From NCBI GenBank assembly GCA_964451715.1, contig CAYVIZ010000025.1:1-18248 (forward strand): a stretch of 18,248 bases of DNA. Direction: 5' to 3'. Every line of letters begins with the position of its first letter. The first letter of the stretch is position 1. This document shows positions 1 through 8,252 of this stretch, in pieces. The notes under the pieces are model-generated. The model was not told the origin of the DNA. It did not search any database and worked only from the letters and a program-made list of their open reading frames with translations. Made by a program: the position numbers and the translations under genes. Source of the stretch: Tiamatella sp964451715. GTDB lineage: Archaea > Thermoproteota > Thermoprotei_A > Sulfolobales > Acidilobaceae.

Positions 1-16
1 AGAGGTTTACTTAGCC

Positions 17-3000
17 TTGGACGCTGTTGAAGAGTTCATTAAATACTACAAAATGGGTGCCCAGGATAGAGGATCCTGGGCCAGCTCATTATCCCACGCG
101 GTGAAGAGCAGGCTCATAAGAGGCAGTATAGGGAGGATAGCTTACGAGTACGGTTACACGGGAAATACCAAGGTTCTGGAGAACGGGATTAGACAACTGT
201 TAAGAGAAGGAGGGATAACCCACTCTCAGGCTTATACTATTCTAGAATATGTAGAGCAGATACCGCTTCTTGTCAAGATATATTCAGAAAACCCCGATCT
301 CGCAGATAAGGAGACTCTATCAAAGGCTAGGCAGGCCTTCTTCTCCAGAGGATGGATTAAATGGGAGAAACTGTCCTCCCAGCTTCTAGGCGTCAAGAGC
401 ATGTATGATGAATACGAGAATAGCGTTATGGGGATCATTAGATGGAATGAGGAGACATCTATAGTACTCTACAATGGGAGGACTTATTCGTTAATAAAAG
501 GCTCAAAAGGGGATGAAGGACTTAGTGTAGATGCATTGCTACAGCTCATAAAGCCTGTCATAGTCATATCCTACGGAATAGACCGCGAGGATAGGGTTTA
601 CGGGAAAACAATAGACTATAAGCTTCTAGTGAAGCTGGCGGCGCCCATGATGCAGTCGACTGATCCACGTCATGTTGTAGAGCGTCTTTACGGGGTTAGG
701 ATAGATGGAAACCTAGAAGAGTTCATAGTAGACTCTGCCCTATACCTGCTCGACAGGCTATCCCGTTTACCCCTAGGAACAGTTGACTTGGCTCTCCCCG
801 AGGGAACACCTAAACTAGGCCGATCCCTCTCTTTTAAACCCAGACACAAGCCGGCCAGCAAAGCAAGTCTCCCCGCTAAGAGGACTCCACCCGGAATATA
901 TGTAAGAGAGACACCGCCTACCACGATGTATCCTGAAGCCATTATAGTGACTGAGGACCATGACCCCTTGTCACCTGTTTTCTCTCCATACGGTTTAATC
1001 CTACCGGATCTAGAGGACAGGGGCGATCCGTGGGAGAATTATCTAGTACTCCAGATTCATGTGACGGCCATTATGCATGGATGGTGGTATGATCCTCTAC
1101 TACTGCCGTTAGGCCTCGAGGAATACGCCGGGTATAGGAAAGCGGTAAACACGCTGTTAAAGGATAAGATGATATTCAAGAAGACATGTAAGACCCCTCC
1201 AAAGTATATCCAAGTAGCTCCCTGGAACCTCTCGTCTCTTGTAAGCCTCTGCGGAAGCAAAATAAAAGGACGCCAGTTAATAATTGACACAATCGTTAAC
1301 CCGCTCATAGTCCTACTGGGCGGTATGGGAGCTAGTAGACTAGAAGAAGATATGGTTCCCTCCAGCTTGAGGAACATGAAGATAGATAGGTATAATGGTC
1401 AACTGGTAATAGACGGCATGAAGTTCTATGTTAGAGAAGAGTTTCTAAAGAAAATCACCACTATATTTCCCCGGATAGATGTAGTAGCTCCAAGAGCGCT
1501 TCTCGAGAACACGTTGAATGCAGTGTTTGAGGAGGATAATGTTAAAGATAAACGCTACTCCGTGGAATTGTATGGTTTGACGGAGTTTATCACTGGACTC
1601 CACGAGTTATCGACAGCTGTTAACAGCCTCACCGATAGAAGCACACTTGTAGTCACACCGACCCGTTACCTAGCCACCGTTCTCCCCAGCATTATAGAAG
1701 CGGATTCCATTTCATTTCACGACTTATTACTGAAGCCCTGGATGACCAGCCTTTACAACACTTTATTGATAGTTAACCCTGAGAGGATCTTGCTACCTCA
1801 ACTGCCCAGTGGGTATTATCCTAGTAGCGAACTACTTACCAGTATACCCCCCCTCCTCTATAATATGCTCTCCAAACTGGGGGATAAAACTAGGAGGATT
1901 ATACTCATAACCAGGATAAGACCAGACGTCCTAGAAAGCCTCTTCAGGGTGAAGATTGTTAAACCTAAAGGAGAACCTGTTCTCGTGGAACAGGATCAGG
2001 TGAAGATTATACATAGTCATATGATTGAAAGAGCCAAGGAGATATTCAGGGAACACTGGATAGGGCCTTCAGGACTCGAGCTACGCTCTTACCAGGTTAG
2101 AACAGTCTCATACATACTCACCATGTATACCATGGGCCAACCCTCCCTTGTCCTTACAGTGCTTCCAACTGGGGCTGGTAAGAGTGCAATATTCCAGGTT
2201 CTAGGAAAGCTTCTAGAAGAGGCGTTAATGGGGCTCCCCGCCATCATCGTTTCCCCTCTAAGAGCGCTTATACATGATCAGGTGGAGGGTCTGAGGCGTA
2301 AGGGGTTCAGGGCCGAGTATATTGACGCCGGCATATCGCCTTCCCGTAGGAGGATAATACTAGAGTTGTACAGGAACAATCTTCTGGATTTCCTCTATGT
2401 TACACCGGAAAGGTTCTATGATCCAGTCATAATGGAGATGATAACACCTCCCTTCAGGCCTGTCTTCCTTGTTCTAGACGAGATCCATACACTGTCGAAA
2501 TGGGGGCGCAGCTTCAGGCCCAGCTACTTAAACATGGCCCGTAAGCTTGTGGAGCGAAACAAGGTCAAGCCACGTATACCAGTGCTAGGGTTTACGGCTA
2601 CATTACCTCCCGGGGTCGACGAGGACATTTTGGGCATCCTATCCGGGAGCACTGATCCATTAAGGATAGAGTTCAAGCTGGAGGACGATTATATTCCAGG
2701 GGAGGAGCTGGGCTGGCACCAGTCACGCCCGCTCATATTGAAGGGCCCCGTTCTCAGACGGGAACTCCGTTTTGATGTAGAGGAGGTCTCTACAGTTAAG
2801 GAGCGTGAAGAGAAGCTTGTCAATCTAGTAAGGAGTTACGAGAGAAGATTCAGGGGAGGGAAAAAGCCTTACGTTGGTGTGGTATTTACGGGTTTCGTTG
2901 AAAGCGACGTCACGCCATGGGCTAATGTGGAGAGTGTAGTGGAGCTGTTGAATAGCCGGATGGGTGAAGGCTTCGCAGTAGGATATCATGGAGGCCTTTC

Positions 3001-4384
3001 AAGCTCCGAGAGGAGCAGGATAGAGGAGTTAATATACAAGTCCAGTAAGACGGGCGGTCTCCCCCGGGTCGTAGTGGCGACTAAGGCGTTTGGCATGGGT
3101 ATAGACATACCCAACATAAGATTCGTTGTACACTACATGCTGAGCGAGAGCATAGAAGACTACTACCAGGAAGCCGGCCGGGCTGGTAGGGATGGTAGAA
3201 CTTCCTATATAACAACATTCTATTCACCCGACGATAAGCTGCTTAGGAAGAAGCTCCTCGAACTGGAGGAAATACAGCCCAGCATGGTGCTCAGGACTTA
3301 TAATATGCTCGCCGAGATGCATGAGTGGCTGATGGCTAGATCGAGGAACATAGAAGTCGACCCCTACACTATAGTACTACCGGCCCAGGTGTTTTACACC
3401 GTTACACCTGTAAGGATACGGCGCGATAGGAACGCCCCCGCGGTTATAGGGGGGAAGATACTGGACATACTTGCCGAGAACAACGTGTTGAGCTATGAAA
3501 CAGTTAGCGAGAGTTATTCTATAGTAAAGGGATCCTATACTGATTTGGAAAGAAGAGCCGATACCCTATACCAGCTTCTACCCGGAGTATACCTATACTC
3601 GGGAAGACCCCTTAATTCACCCGCAAGAGTAGACAGTCTAAACTACAATATAGGCTTTACAAGCGGCGACATAAGAGTAGCGCCTGTATCTATCGTGTGT
3701 TGCGGTAAAAAAGTCTTCTCTACATCAGCCTTCAACAAGAAGATGAAAAGCTTCAAAATAGGCCCTTCAAAGAATACCTACTTCATAATACGCCTTAACC
3801 CCATGCTAAAAATAAAACCCATTGAAGTATTACCGGAGGATATATTAGCCTACATGTTTAGAATGGAGAAAGACGACTATGAAAGGCTAGAATACCTGGA
3901 TCAACTGCTCTCAGACGCCCTGAACGCTAAGAAGAGGCACAGGAGTCCTGATAGGATAATAAAGAAAGGCATAGAAGACTATTTCAACAAGAAACCCAAT
4001 CTACTCGAGGAATACAGAGACCATCATCCAGTCACAAGCCAGGTCAAGATGTGTGATTCCCTGGAGGAATGCGTTCTACCGGCCGCATCTATGCTTGAAA
4101 GACTAGTCTACAACGCTGGCGGCAACACTAGGAGAGTAGTACTTTCAACGGTAAAGAGGGATGATGCCGATGTTATTATGAGGATATACGAGCGATCAAC
4201 AGGACGCGGAGACTTATCCTGGTCCAGATTCTCTAACCTGAAGAAGGGATACAGTAAGAGAGGCGTATTATACCTGATGGATAAGGGGTATATAGTTGCC
4301 CTGCTTCCCACAAGGTATTATAGTGATGTAGAGGAGATGATGTCTAGGTACCCCTACATGTACGCGTATCTCTATCGGGGCTAA
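17..4384 (+). CDS. Very large RecQ-like ATP-dependent helicase, start possibly beyond the window
   Basis: This is a superfamily 2 helicase that would unwind DNA in the cytoplasm using ATP. Visible motifs (numbered from TTG 17) are Walker A LPTGAGKS at 716-723, DEIH at 821-824, motif III FTATLP from 859, a YHGGLSS segment, and the RecQ-type QEAGRAGRDGR at 1051-1061. The helicase core spans about 690-1090. It is flanked by about 690 N-terminal residues and 390 C-terminal residues without a domain I recognise; the stretch around 520-640 has TLVVTPTR- and IILITRIRP-like pieces that could be a decayed RecA fold. At 1455 aa it is about twice the length of a normal RecQ. TTG 17 has AGAGG at 1-5 upstream, but the frame is open to base 1, so the true start may lie outside. 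RecQ proteins are sporadic in Crenarchaeota, so a defence or mobile-element role is possible but is inference. The RecQ class is secure; the biological role is unknown. Confidence 0.88.
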   Translation: MDAVEEFIKYYKMGAQDRGSWASSLSHAVKSRLIRGSIGRIAYEYGYTGNTKVLENGIRQLLREGGITHSQAYTILEYVEQIPLLVKIYSENPDLADKETLSKARQAFFSRGWIKWEKLSSQLLGVKSMYDEYENSVMGIIRWNEETSIVLYNGRTYSLIKGSKGDEGLSVDALLQLIKPVIVISYGIDREDRVYGKTIDYKLLVKLAAPMMQSTDPRHVVERLYGVRIDGNLEEFIVDSALYLLDRLSRLPLGTVDLALPEGTPKLGRSLSFKPRHKPASKASLPAKRTPPGIYVRETPPTTMYPEAIIVTEDHDPLSPVFSPYGLILPDLEDRGDPWENYLVLQIHVTAIMHGWWYDPLLLPLGLEEYAGYRKAVNTLLKDKMIFKKTCKTPPKYIQVAPWNLSSLVSLCGSKIKGRQLIIDTIVNPLIVLLGGMGASRLEEDMVPSSLRNMKIDRYNGQLVIDGMKFYVREEFLKKITTIFPRIDVVAPRALLENTLNAVFEEDNVKDKRYSVELYGLTEFITGLHELSTAVNSLTDRSTLVVTPTRYLATVLPSIIEADSISFHDLLLKPWMTSLYNTLLIVNPERILLPQLPSGYYPSSELLTSIPPLLYNMLSKLGDKTRRIILITRIRPDVLESLFRVKIVKPKGEPVLVEQDQVKIIHSHMIERAKEIFREHWIGPSGLELRSYQVRTVSYILTMYTMGQPSLVLTVLPTGAGKSAIFQVLGKLLEEALMGLPAIIVSPLRALIHDQVEGLRRKGFRAEYIDAGISPSRRRIILELYRNNLLDFLYVTPERFYDPVIMEMITPPFRPVFLVLDEIHTLSKWGRSFRPSYLNMARKLVERNKVKPRIPVLGFTATLPPGVDEDILGILSGSTDPLRIEFKLEDDYIPGEELGWHQSRPLILKGPVLRRELRFDVEEVSTVKEREEKLVNLVRSYERRFRGGKKPYVGVVFTGFVESDVTPWANVESVVELLNSRMGEGFAVGYHGGLSSSERSRIEELIYKSSKTGGLPRVVVATKAFGMGIDIPNIRFVVHYMLSESIEDYYQEAGRAGRDGRTSYITTFYSPDDKLLRKKLLELEEIQPSMVLRTYNMLAEMHEWLMARSRNIEVDPYTIVLPAQVFYTVTPVRIRRDRNAPAVIGGKILDILAENNVLSYETVSESYSIVKGSYTDLERRADTLYQLLPGVYLYSGRPLNSPARVDSLNYNIGFTSGDIRVAPVSIVCCGKKVFSTSAFNKKMKSFKIGPSKNTYFIIRLNPMLKIKPIEVLPEDILAYMFRMEKDDYERLEYLDQLLSDALNAKKRHRSPDRIIKKGIEDYFNKKPNLLEEYRDHHPVTSQVKMCDSLEECVLPAASMLERLVYNAGGNTRRVVLSTVKRDDADVIMRIYERSTGRGDLSWSRFSNLKKGYSKRGVLYLMDKGYIVALLPTRYYSDVEEMMSRYPYMYAYLYRG

Positions 4385-4387
4385 ACC

Positions 4388-4828
4388 CTAGTCTTCCAAG
4401 TAATTACATGACTCGACGAGCCTGGAAAGCGAGTCTTTTATACTCTGGTATATCTCCTTAGCCACCCTCTCATGCCCGTTCTCGTATAGAGTCTTTATTC
4501 CCCCGCAGAGTATGAAGGAGTACATGCTTATCAGGGCGTCTGTCTTATATTTGAGCTTGCCAGCAAACTCTTCCCAGCCTTTATCGGTTAGCCTGTAAAG
4601 TATCCGCTCGCCGCTCTTTACTTTGCCTCTCTCCACTGCATGTGTTTCTATGAGGCCTTCCTTCTCCATGTGTTCTAGAAGAGGGTACAGGGTTCCTGGG
4701 GCAGGCTTCCATTTGTCGCCGGTTAACTCGCTTACCCTTTTGAGTATACGGTATCCATGCATGGGTTCCTCTGCGAGGAGCCTTAATACGAGCATTTTGA
4801 GGCTGTCACGGTACGGTGCCCGGGGCAA
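4388..4828 (-). CDS. PadR-family transcriptional regulator
   Basis: This 146-aa protein is a winged-helix DNA-binding regulator of the PadR family, which usually acts as a dimeric repressor. The first 90 residues carry the family signature: a LLAEEPMHGYRILKR helix, then PAPGTLYPLLEHMEKEGLI (recognition helix) and a YRLTDKGWEEF wing end. The C-terminal half is helical and presumably dimerises. The start is TTG, supported by a GAGGGAG Shine-Dalgarno eight bases upstream (complement of 4837-4843). It ends three bases after the convergent helicase gene and is divergent from tmcA, so the 170-base region between them likely holds both promoters. An inverted repeat at 4912-4932 is a natural operator candidate for autoregulation and perhaps tmcA control. 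No ligand can be inferred. Confidence 0.9.
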   Translation of the reverse strand: MPRAPYRDSLKMLVLRLLAEEPMHGYRILKRVSELTGDKWKPAPGTLYPLLEHMEKEGLIETHAVERGKVKSGERILYRLTDKGWEEFAGKLKYKTDALISMYSFILCGGIKTLYENGHERVAKEIYQSIKDSLSRLVESCNYLED

Positions 4829-4883
4829 GGCTTTGTCTCCCTCGTGCAGCGTCTTATCTAAGGTTTAACTATTTTACCCTCAG

Positions 4884-4894
4884 CGTTTATATTA
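4884..4894 (-). promoter_or_regulatory. Probable TATA box of the padR gene
   Basis: Read on the minus strand this is AATATAAAC within an A/T-rich run. Its position predicts transcription beginning near 4863, about 35 bases before the TTG start and just upstream of the Shine-Dalgarno. The assignment rests on archaeal promoter spacing only. Confidence 0.4.
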
Positions 4895-4911
4895 TTTTTA
4901 CCGTTATTTCA

Positions 4912-4932
4912 ATGGTTAAAATATCTAACCAT
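4912..4932. promoter_or_regulatory. Inverted repeat, candidate PadR operator
   Basis: Perfect 7-base arms ATGGTTA and TAACCAT are separated by seven A/T-rich bases. The element lies between the padR TATA-like sequence (4884-4894) and the tmcA TATA-like sequence (4954-4963), where a dimeric winged-helix repressor would be expected to bind. The symmetry is seen directly; the role as an operator is inferred. Confidence 0.5.
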
Positions 4933-4953
4933 GAATTCCTCATGCCGTGTGTT

Positions 4954-4963
4954 CTTATTTAAA
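4954..4963 (+). promoter_or_regulatory. tmcA: Probable TATA box of tmcA
   Basis: CTTATTTAAA fits an archaeal TATA box. Transcription about 26 bases downstream would begin near 4985, leaving a leader of roughly 14 bases before the TTG start of tmcA. Confidence 0.5.
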
Positions 4964-4998
4964 TCACAGCAGAATAATACCCTAGACGGGATGAGGTA

Positions 4999-7488
4999 TT
5001 GGTTAGAAGGGAAATAGAGGAAAGAGCAATAGAAGTCTCGGACAATCTCCAAGAATACCTGCCAAAGGGATTCCAGAGAATACAGACGAAGATAGGCGCC
5101 GCCCTCAAAGCAGCAATAGCGAACCGGCATAGAGTACTAGTCGTTATCTCAGGAAGCGACCCGGCACAGGTAGCAGCGTCTACTGCAAAGCTCCTCCTCT
5201 ACTTCGAGAAGGTTTACAGATCCAGAAAAGGCAAGGACAAAATAAACCTACTCTACGTGTTCCACGACGAGTACGAGGACGCGTTGCTTAGGAAGGAGGT
5301 AGTCAGGAAGACCGTAAAGAACAAGGCTAAAAGCCTCAAGCATAACACCGCAGTATACGAGGTCTCAGATAAGTATCTAGGCACCACGTTCCAGGCACTC
5401 GTCCTCGACCTGACGAACGATCTCAAACCCAATGATGTAGGGAGACTGACGGGTATAGTCGAGGGCGGCGGCATAATAGTCTTCCAAACACCTCCATGGA
5501 GGGAATGGGATACCAGTCTAACAATCTTCAAGCAAAACCTGTTAGTACCCGGCTTCAAGGAGCCTAGGCACGTGTTCATATCATGGTTCAAGAGGAAACT
5601 TCTAGAGCACAGCGAGGGAATATATGTATACGACCTTGATAGGAGGAAGCTGTTATCGGGGAAGCCCGAGAAGGAGCAGGCGTATGCTAGGAAGGGAATA
5701 GAGGTTCCACGGGAAACACTCTTCCCCCGGCAAGCATACCAGAACGTGTTAACCAATGATCAAGTCCACGTTGTCAAGGAAATGGAGTGGTTCTACGAGA
5801 AGCCGCCCCGCGGCAAGAGGAAAATAATGGTGGTGACAGCGGATCGCGGCAGAGGCAAGAGCTGTGCAGTGGGAATAGGCCTCATAGGCTTCGCCCACGC
5901 CCTCAGGAAGCACAAGCACCGGGTGAGAATGCTGGTAACGGCCCCCAGTGTTGACAGTGTCCAAAGCCTGTTCCAGCTTGCCCTTAAAACGGCTGAGAAG
6001 CTAGGCATGAATCCAAGGCCAAAGGAGAAGCGTGGGAAGATAATAGAAATCCAGGGAGACGGGTTCAGCCTAGAGTATTGGGAGCCCATGGTGATACCCC
6101 GCCTTTCAGGCGACATAGTGGCAGTGGATGAGGCCTCGGGGATACATGTACCACTACTACACAAGATATGGAAGGCGCACAGGAGGATAGTGTTCGCTAC
6201 AACAATACACGGCTACGAGGGCGCGGGCCGTGGGTTCTCTATAAGGTTCATGAAGACGGTGAGAGAGGATGAGTCCACCATACTAAAGCATGTGGAAATG
6301 CATGAACCCATAAGATACAGCGCCGGAGACCCTGTTGAGGAATGGTTGTTCGACGCCCTCATACTCGACGCGGAGACGGATAAGCTGGAGCCCGAGGATT
6401 TCGAAGATATTGATAACGGGGACTTGGTATACGAGAAACCTGATCCCCATTGGTTATTCTCTAGGGAGGGAGAGAGTGTCCTGAGGAAGCTCTTCTCGAT
6501 ATATGTGCTGGCCCACTATAGGAACGAGCCGGACGACCTGGCTATACTCGCTGATGCTCCACACCACTTTATACGTATAGCGAGAACTGCTAGGAAGAAG
6601 AAGGTAGTCGCCGCAGTTCAGGCCGCGTTGGAGGGAGGCTTGTCAGACGAGATAATAGAGAGCCTGCTCAGAGGTGATAAAACCCCGGGCAACATAATAC
6701 CAGACAGAATGCTCAAGCATCACAGGATAAGGGAGTATGGGCGGATGAAGGGGTACAGGATAGTCAGAATAGCAACTCATCCAGAGGTTCAGGGGAGGGG
6801 TATCGGCTCATTCATGCTGGAACAAATGTACAGGGAGTCAACCGAGGATGGAGTGGACTGGCTGGGATCAGGCTTCGGCGTCAACGACCAGCTTCTCAGG
6901 TTCTGGCTGAAGAACGGCTTCAAGGTTCTCCATATAAGCCCTGACAGGAACCCGGTCAGCGGGGAGTACACTATACTCGTTGTCAAGCCTATAACAAGGC
7001 TCTCAAAGCTATTAGTAGACTATAGCACCCGGGCGTATAAGGCTAAACTGCTCGTCAGTCTCTACGACACGTATAGGGATCTGGAGATAACCATAGCATA
7101 CCAGATGCTCTACATGGACCCTCCTATACGCGGGGGGCTGCCTCCGGAGCTGGATCTGGTCTCCAGGGATAGGCTGTGGATATACAGTTACGGGCCCATG
7201 ACCTATGAGGCGGCCACGGATATTGTGCTCCGGATGGTTAAGTACTACTATGAATCCACGCCAAACCCTAAGCCTAGGCTTGACAGGGATAAAGAGCTTA
7301 TACTAATAGGTAAGGTATTGCAGGGACGCTCCTGGGAGGAGGTTGCAGAAGAGCTCGGCTTCTTCCGTCACAAGGTTATGCTCGATCTTAAGGATGCCGT
7401 TAAACAACTGGCAGAGAAGTGGTATGGGCTGACTGTTAACGATGAAGTAGGAGTGTATGCAGGGGAAATCTTTCAAGATCCGTTATGA
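4999..7488 (+). CDS. tmcA: tRNA cytidine N4-acetyltransferase TmcA
   Basis: TmcA makes N4-acetylcytidine in RNA with acetyl-CoA and ATP: tRNA-Met wobble position in bacteria, many tRNA and rRNA sites in some archaea (Nat10/Kre33 relatives). The order of domains is visible: an N-terminal DUF1726-like region (about 1-220), a RecD-like ATPase with Walker A ADRGRGKS at 281-288 and Walker B VDEA at 376-379, a GNAT fold with the acetyl-CoA loop QGRGIG at 598-603, and a C-terminal RNA-binding tail. The length, 829 aa, is normal for archaeal TmcA. The TTG start is the only good one after an in-frame TAA at 4975; a GAGGT lies too close to it to serve as a normal Shine-Dalgarno, so initiation may be near-leaderless. 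Its 3' end overlaps the convergent next gene by six bases. Confidence 0.93.
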   Translation: MVRREIEERAIEVSDNLQEYLPKGFQRIQTKIGAALKAAIANRHRVLVVISGSDPAQVAASTAKLLLYFEKVYRSRKGKDKINLLYVFHDEYEDALLRKEVVRKTVKNKAKSLKHNTAVYEVSDKYLGTTFQALVLDLTNDLKPNDVGRLTGIVEGGGIIVFQTPPWREWDTSLTIFKQNLLVPGFKEPRHVFISWFKRKLLEHSEGIYVYDLDRRKLLSGKPEKEQAYARKGIEVPRETLFPRQAYQNVLTNDQVHVVKEMEWFYEKPPRGKRKIMVVTADRGRGKSCAVGIGLIGFAHALRKHKHRVRMLVTAPSVDSVQSLFQLALKTAEKLGMNPRPKEKRGKIIEIQGDGFSLEYWEPMVIPRLSGDIVAVDEASGIHVPLLHKIWKAHRRIVFATTIHGYEGAGRGFSIRFMKTVREDESTILKHVEMHEPIRYSAGDPVEEWLFDALILDAETDKLEPEDFEDIDNGDLVYEKPDPHWLFSREGESVLRKLFSIYVLAHYRNEPDDLAILADAPHHFIRIARTARKKKVVAAVQAALEGGLSDEIIESLLRGDKTPGNIIPDRMLKHHRIREYGRMKGYRIVRIATHPEVQGRGIGSFMLEQMYRESTEDGVDWLGSGFGVNDQLLRFWLKNGFKVLHISPDRNPVSGEYTILVVKPITRLSKLLVDYSTRAYKAKLLVSLYDTYRDLEITIAYQMLYMDPPIRGGLPPELDLVSRDRLWIYSYGPMTYEAATDIVLRMVKYYYESTPNPKPRLDRDKELILIGKVLQGRSWEEVAEELGFFRHKVMLDLKDAVKQLAEKWYGLTVNDEVGVYAGEIFQDPL

Positions 7489-7845
7489 TGAACGGCTGCA
7501 TGAAGCCTTGGCTTCCTCGACTAGGTTTCTGCACTCTTTTACAAGCGATGACGCATAGACTGATCCATGCTTTGCTGCATTCTCCAACGACTCTACTACC
7601 AGGCATAGCAAATCCTCGGGGTTAAGTCTTGCTATCTTATCTAGGAACTCTCTATTCACCGGTGTCTCGATGGTCTCAAGAAAAGGCGTGTTGCCTGGTA
7701 GATGCCTGGATCTAAGGAAGAAGCCTTCACTGTTTAATACAAGGACCCTCCCTCCACTCAGCTTGATGGTCACCTCATATTCTCCACGGGGCGGGGCTAG
7801 ACACTCCACCAGACTCCAGCCCCTTCTCCCTATACACCTACACAA
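7483..7845 (-). CDS. Conserved-looking hypothetical protein, 120 aa
   Basis: I do not recognise this protein. After a short basic, Cys-containing N-terminus it has a probable beta-rich segment (YEVTIKLSGGRVLVLNSEG, about 23-41) and a helical second half (about 65-115) with an FLDKIARLNPEDLLCLVVESLENAAKHG pattern. No signal peptide or membrane segment is apparent. The TTG start is supported by a strong Shine-Dalgarno GAGGAGGGG six bases upstream (complement of 7852-7860). It converges on tmcA and overlaps its last six bases. A shorter plus-strand frame over the same region has less protein-like composition and was not taken. Real gene likely; function unknown. Confidence 0.65.
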   Translation of the reverse strand: MCRCIGRRGWSLVECLAPPRGEYEVTIKLSGGRVLVLNSEGFFLRSRHLPGNTPFLETIETPVNREFLDKIARLNPEDLLCLVVESLENAAKHGSVYASSLVKECRNLVEEAKASCSRSS

Positions 7846-7886
7846 CTATAACCCCTCCTCTTCTCCTTTAGACGTGGAATATTAGC

Positions 7887-7900
7887 GAGATATATATCAC
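7887..7900 (+). promoter_or_regulatory. TATA box region for the 7940-9203 gene pair
   Basis: GAGATATATATCAC centres near 7894 and predicts transcription starting about 7920, some 20 bases before the GTG start at 7940. The element is nearly symmetric, so it could also serve the minus-strand gene that begins at 7845. Confidence 0.45.
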
Positions 7901-7939
7901 TCATGTATAAACTCTGGTAGCGGGGATGGTGCTGGCACC

Positions 7940-8245
7940 GTGGACGAGTTACCGATAATGCTCGCCGTCCTGGCTACCCTAATACTGCTAGCATTCCTGA
8001 CCTGGTCTATAAAGAGTACCAGGTCGCTGATAGAGAAGTACTCGGATCATATAGAGAAGACCATGGAGACAGAAGAGGTTAAGAGGTTCCTAGAGGAGGA
8101 GCCTAGAGCGAGTGTTGCAGTGATAGAGTCACCTGATAAGAAGCGTGTCAAAGTAATATGGGTTGACAGGAAGGGGAGAATAGGAGTTTCAGCCTTGGTA
8201 GACGTGGAGAGCAGAGAGATACTGTCCATCAGAACCGGAGAGTGA
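7940..8245 (+). CDS. Small membrane-anchored protein, 101 aa
   Basis: The protein has one clear N-terminal membrane segment (about residues 6-24, a run of Leu, Ala and Ile) followed by Lys/Arg and a charged helix rich in Glu (about 27-55), then a small soluble domain (about 56-100) of alternating hydrophobic and polar residues that suggests beta strands ending in VDVESREILSI. That pattern is loosely PepSY-like, but I would not assign the family. The positive residues after the membrane segment place the C-terminal domain in the cytoplasm by the positive-inside rule. The GTG start is the only reasonable one in frame; the upstream GGGGATGG is a weak Shine-Dalgarno. The stop lies seven bases before the thiolation gene, so the two are probably co-transcribed. 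Confidence 0.75.
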   Translation: MDELPIMLAVLATLILLAFLTWSIKSTRSLIEKYSDHIEKTMETEEVKRFLEEEPRASVAVIESPDKKRVKVIWVDRKGRIGVSALVDVESREILSIRTGE

Positions 8246-8252
8246 ACAGGGG

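Noticed and set aside
17..4384. Naming the helicase DpdF or another specific defence protein
   Set aside because: Only the general RecQ core is visible. No dpd, DISARM or nuclease partner genes lie in the window.
7670..7885. A plus-strand 71-codon frame opposite the 120-aa hypothetical gene
   Set aside because: Proline- and serine-rich shadow; the minus-strand frame has a better Shine-Dalgarno and more protein-like composition.
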